From positions 1-17,263 of the forward strand of contig JAIVWI010000046.1 of the NCBI GenBank assembly GCA_048636595.1: a stretch of DNA of 17,263 nt, written 5' to 3'. The stretch's first letter is position 1. Every line of letters begins with the position of its first letter. The notes beneath the pieces were generated by a model. It did no database searches. It saw only the letters and a program-made list of their open reading frames with translations, and had not been told where the DNA came from. The position numbers and the translations under genes are program-made. Shown here in pieces: positions 14,741-17,263 of the stretch. Source of the DNA: JAJRRA01 sp048636595 (GTDB lineage: Bacteria > Pseudomonadota > Gammaproteobacteria > Xanthomonadales > SZUA-36).

Positions 14741-15901
14741 TTACCTGGATTTTCCCAGGATTTGAATGAATTCAGCCAGGTCGGGTTCGTCCTGGTAGAA
14801 GTGGGGTGAGAGGCGGATTGAGTTGCCTCGAACTGCGCAGGTGACGCCTGCTTCCGCCAGGCGGATGTTGAGCGTTCTTGAAGGAATATTTTCGTGGGTA
14901 AAGCTGACGATGCCCGAGCGTCGTTCCGGTTCGGTGCGGGAGGTGATTTGCACGCCCGGCACAAGCGACAGTGCGTTAATCAAAAATTCCGTGTTTTGCA
15001 GGATCCGCCCGGACACCTGTTCCATGCCTGCCTTGAGCAGCAGATTCAGCGAAGCGTACAGCGCCGCCTGGCCTACAGAGTTGGGACTTCCGGCCTCGAA
15101 TCGTTTGGCGCTGGTGGATGGTTCCCATTGCTGGCGATGGAAATCCCAGGGATTATCAAACATGTGCCAGCCCTGTTGGAGCAGGCGCAACCGGGGTCTT
15201 GCGCTTTCACGGCAATAGAACACCGCAATGCCTTCCGGACCCAGTAGCCATTTGTGGGCGTCAGCTGCCAGGAAATCAATATGGCAGCTTTCTACATCCA
15301 CGGATAGTGCGCCCAGTTGCTGAATCGCGTCGACGAAAAAAAGCACACTTTGCGAGCGGCAGGCCTCGCCCAGTTTTTCCAGGTCCAGGCGAAATCCGTC
15401 ATTCCACTGTACCGCGCTGACGGACAAAAGGCGCGTGTGGCCATCCATGGCCTCGATCAATGCGTTTTCGGCGTTTTCTGCAGTCCGAATATCAACTTCG
15501 CGAATTTCGACGCCATGAGCGGCCTGTGCCAGCCAGGGCAGGCGGTTTGACGGAAATTCACCTGATGGCAGCACAATATTGTCGCCGGTTTGCCAGTCAA
15601 GGCCCCAGGCCACCAGCGAGATGCCCTCGGTGGTGTTTTTCAGCAAAGCGATATCATCTTCCGATTTTGCCCCGGTCAGGCGGGCAAGCAATTGGCGCAG
15701 TTCTTTTTCCCGCACAATCCAGTCACGGTATCCTTCCGGCCCCTTCAGTGCATTTTCCCGGGCGAACGTTTGTACTTCATCCGCTGTGCAACGTGGCCAG
15801 GGAGCGATTGCGGCATGGTTCAGGTACAGGCCCTGATCAAGGATCGGGAATTGCTCTCGTATCCATGCACGGACGGATTCAGAATTTTCCTGTGCTGTCA
15901 T
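14741..15901 (-). CDS. Class V aminotransferase-like PLP enzyme, substrate unknown
   Basis: This 386-residue protein is a fold-type I PLP enzyme of aminotransferase class V, in the group that includes cysteine desulfurases, selenocysteine lyase and isopenicillin-N epimerase-like proteins. Visible features are LYLNHAAIAPWP (25-36), NTTEGIS (89-95), the PLP-contacting Asp191 in VDAIQQLGA, the PLP lysine Lys217 in AADAHKWLLGPEG and RFEAGSPN (267-274). The C-terminal part, VRGNSIRLSPHFYQDEPD, has no cysteine where SufS carries its sulfur-accepting residue, so a SufS-type desulfurase is unlikely. I chose the ATG at 15901 because the conserved domain starts soon after; the open frame extends upstream to 16123, but that segment overlaps dinB and resembles nothing. 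It is convergent with pilZ and divergent from dinB, so probably monocistronic. Confidence 0.85.
   Translation of the reverse strand: MTAQENSESVRAWIREQFPILDQGLYLNHAAIAPWPRCTADEVQTFARENALKGPEGYRDWIVREKELRQLLARLTGAKSEDDIALLKNTTEGISLVAWGLDWQTGDNIVLPSGEFPSNRLPWLAQAAHGVEIREVDIRTAENAENALIEAMDGHTRLLSVSAVQWNDGFRLDLEKLGEACRSQSVLFFVDAIQQLGALSVDVESCHIDFLAADAHKWLLGPEGIAVFYCRESARPRLRLLQQGWHMFDNPWDFHRQQWEPSTSAKRFEAGSPNSVGQAALYASLNLLLKAGMEQVSGRILQNTEFLINALSLVPGVQITSRTEPERRSGIVSFTHENIPSRTLNIRLAEAGVTCAVRGNSIRLSPHFYQDEPDLAEFIQILGKSR
14744..14759 (+). terminator. Possible hairpin terminator between pilZ and the convergent gene
   Basis: CCTGG (14744-14748) pairs with CCAGG (14755-14759) around a 6-nt loop, just after the pilZ stop and within the last codons of the opposing gene. 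The tail ATTTGAATG is only weakly T-rich. It is the only candidate terminator at this junction, because the two stop codons are separated by a single base. Confidence 0.3.
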
Positions 15902-15906
15902 GCGGA

Positions 15907-15912
15907 TATAAT
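15907..15912 (+). promoter_or_regulatory. Consensus -10 hexamer for dinB
   Basis: TATAAT at 15907-15912 is a perfect sigma-70 -10 element. The best -35 in range is TTTTCC (15885-15890, 16-nt spacer), a poor match. If used, transcription would begin near 15919, after the ATG at 15911, which would rule out that start and favour the dinB start at 15944. No LexA box (CTGT-N8-ACAG) is visible here. Confidence 0.4.
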
Positions 15913-15943
15913 GAAGCTGAACCCCCCCGTGGGCAAATCCATC

Positions 15944-17143
15944 ATGAATGCAGGGCAAAAAACAGCACGCGCGATTATCCACGTGGACATGGATGCTTTC
16001 TATGCGGCGGTGGAATGCCTGGACAATCCCGAACTGAAAGACCAGCCGGTTATCGTCGGTGGTCTGGGCCCAAGGGGGGTGGTGGCCACGGCAAATTACG
16101 CAGCCCGGGTTTTTGGCGTTCACTCTGCGATGCCGATGGGCCGGGCCCGCCGGCTGTGTCCCCAGGCTCAGTACATCCGGCCCCGGATGAGCCGCTACCA
16201 GGAAATTTCGGCCCTTATTTTTTCAGTGTTCAGGGACTTCACGCCATCAGTGGAAGGACTGTCCCTGGACGAAGCATTCCTGGACGTCACTTCCAGCCTC
16301 AAGCTGTTTGGCGGCCTTGAAGAAATCGGGCTGCAGGTAAAGCAGGAAATCTTCCGAAAGACCGGCCTGACCGCTTCGGTCGGCATAGCCCACAACAAAT
16401 TCCTGGCCAAATTGGCTTCCGATGCGCAAAAACCGGATGGCCTGGTGTACGTCCGCCCGGGTGAAGTGCATCGTTTTCTCGATCCAATGCCGGTCAGCCG
16501 CCTGTGGGGTATCGGCAAGCGGACAGCACCGAAACTCACGGCCCTGGGTATCCTGACCATTGGCCAGTTGCGCCGCTGCGATGCCTCGATACTCCGGCCT
16601 GTGTTCGGTAAGCGGACGGAACATTTTCACCTCCTGGCGAGGGGAGAAGACGACCGGGAAGTTCAGCCCAGGCGTCCCGACAAGTCGATCAGTCACGAAG
16701 TGACTTTTGACACCGACCTGGCGGATCGCAGGGAATTGCTGGCTGAACTCCTGCGCCAGTCAGAAAAAGTTTCCCGCCGCCTGCGCGCGCAGGAATTGAT
16801 GGCAAGTACGGTCGTGGTAAAAATCAGGGACGCCGGTTTCCACACCGTAACCCGCAGTCGCAGCATGAGGGCATGTTCCAACAGCACTCGAACACTTTAC
16901 CGCATGGCAAGAGCCCTGTTCGAAAGCTGGCGGGAGAAAAACAAGACCACCCCGGTACGTCTGATCGGTATGGGTGTCACCGGGCTGGAGCAGGAAAACA
17001 GTTTTGGTGAAGCTGCCGGTGATCGCCTGGACAGCAGCGCCGAGAGGAGTCTCGACAAGGTGCTGGATCGAATTAACCAACGCTACGGCGATGCAAAAAT
17101 TGTCCACGGACTTGCGCTGCGTCGCAGCAAGGAAGAGCACTAG
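15944..17143 (+). CDS. dinB: DNA polymerase IV (Y-family)
   Basis: DinB is an error-prone translesion polymerase. From 15944 the protein has 399 residues. The catalytic set is visible: Asp15 in IIHVDMDAFY, with Tyr20 in the steric-gate position, and Asp109-Glu110 in SLDEAFLDV. TASVGIAHNKFLAKLAS (143-159) is the palm/fingers signature, and RLWGIGKRTAPKL (186-198) is the helix-hairpin-helix. The little-finger domain follows from about residue 240. It is longer than E. coli DinB (351) and lacks an obvious QLxLF clamp-binding motif near GVTGLEQENSFGE or at the C-terminus. The start is uncertain: an ATG at 15911 would add 11 residues, but it overlaps a consensus -10. The open frame runs further upstream into the divergent gene without family similarity. 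Confidence 0.94.
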   Translation: MNAGQKTARAIIHVDMDAFYAAVECLDNPELKDQPVIVGGLGPRGVVATANYAARVFGVHSAMPMGRARRLCPQAQYIRPRMSRYQEISALIFSVFRDFTPSVEGLSLDEAFLDVTSSLKLFGGLEEIGLQVKQEIFRKTGLTASVGIAHNKFLAKLASDAQKPDGLVYVRPGEVHRFLDPMPVSRLWGIGKRTAPKLTALGILTIGQLRRCDASILRPVFGKRTEHFHLLARGEDDREVQPRRPDKSISHEVTFDTDLADRRELLAELLRQSEKVSRRLRAQELMASTVVVKIRDAGFHTVTRSRSMRACSNSTRTLYRMARALFESWREKNKTTPVRLIGMGVTGLEQENSFGEAAGDRLDSSAERSLDKVLDRINQRYGDAKIVHGLALRRSKEEH

Positions 17144-17153
17144 CTGTGAATTC

Positions 17154-17179
17154 CAGCAATGTTGTTCACATTATTGCTG
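17154..17179 (+). terminator. Hairpin downstream of dinB
   Basis: CAGCAAT (17154-17160) is perfectly complementary to ATTGCTG (17173-17179) with a 12-nt loop; an alternative inner stem AATGT/ACATT is also possible. It begins 11 nt after the dinB stop. No clear T-run follows, so it may be a weak terminator or a 3'-end protecting structure. Confidence 0.4.
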
Positions 17180-17196
17180 TGCTACTTGCTGGCGCG

Positions 17197-17263
17197 CCCA
17201 TCCGAAGCATGGGGTCTTCTTCCAGGACACAGCATAAACCCGTCCGTGGGGCTTCCTCTTGCA
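17197..17263 (+). repeat. Right copies of the end repeat, two related units downstream of dinB
   Basis: Bases 17211-17228 are the exact reverse complement of 15-32. The first unit reads CCCAT (17197-17201), a 7-nt loop, ATGGG (17209-17213), then the tract TCTTCTTCC. A second, looser unit at 17240-17259 reads CCCGTCCGTGGGG followed by CTTCCTCTT. On the opposite strand this second unit contains CGGACGGGTTTATGC, which matches CGAACGGGCTTGTGC at the left end (40-54) with transition differences only. The window ends inside the element, so its full extent is unknown. It is noncoding as far as I can see; all short frames across it stop quickly on the minus strand. Confidence 0.5.

Noticed and set aside
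15590..15943. Upstream in-frame extension of dinB by about 118 codons.
   Set aside because: It is antisense to the aminotransferase gene and has no Y-family similarity; the family begins at IIHVDMDAFY soon after 15944.
15885..15945. Search for a LexA/SOS box upstream of dinB.
   Set aside because: CTGT occurs twice (near 15890 and 15895), but neither has ACAG at the required 8-nt spacing.
15902..16123. Upstream extension of the aminotransferase frame by 74 codons.
   Set aside because: It overlaps the dinB start region, is rich in residues typical of a noncoding frame, and the recognised family begins after 15901.

Overview
The window looks like chromosomal core sequence from a gammaproteobacterium. 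The evidence is the maf/yceD/rpmF/plsX/fabH/fabG/acpP/fabF order followed by pabB, pabC, mltG, tmk, holB and pilZ, a cysteine-free ribosomal protein L32, a YceF-type Maf protein and a FadI/FadJ-like pair. The fabF-pabB-pabC-mltG-tmk-holB-pilZ run and the PIAGT-type PabB recall Xanthomonadales-like lineages, but I cannot name a family. Base composition is moderately GC-rich and even. I see no prophage, insertion sequence, CRISPR array, tRNA or rRNA.

Layout. (1) 89-4081, minus strand: maf, then fadJ-like and fadI-like genes that overlap by 8 nt; together the last two encode a complete fatty-acid beta-oxidation cycle from enoyl-CoA to thiolysis. (2) 4135-14739, plus strand: a dense run of yceD, rpmF, plsX, fabH, fabG, acpP, fabF, pabB, pabC, mltG, tmk, holB and pilZ, many with stop/start overlaps. 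It joins ribosome assembly, phospholipid and fatty-acid synthesis, p-aminobenzoate (folate) synthesis, peptidoglycan processing, dTTP synthesis, the replicative clamp loader and type IV pilus assembly. acpP is set apart by an AT-rich leader and a terminator-like hairpin. (3) 14741-15901, minus strand: a class V aminotransferase-like gene convergent with pilZ. (4) 15944-17143, plus strand: DNA polymerase IV (dinB), divergent from the aminotransferase.

Departurers from the expected picture: fabD is absent from its usual slot between fabH and fabG; PabB has PIAGT instead of PIKGT; PlsX has changes in several usually conserved motifs; and dinB and its divergent neighbour leave almost no room for separate promoters. 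The structure least explained by genes is a repeat. An 18-bp perfect inverted repeat sits at the two window ends (15-32 and 17211-17228), extended by weaker matching sequence. Each copy lies shortly downstream of the last gene on its side and in the same orientation relative to that gene. It may be a dispersed or terminator-like element. I found no convincing new multi-gene system; most of the window is ordinary core genome.
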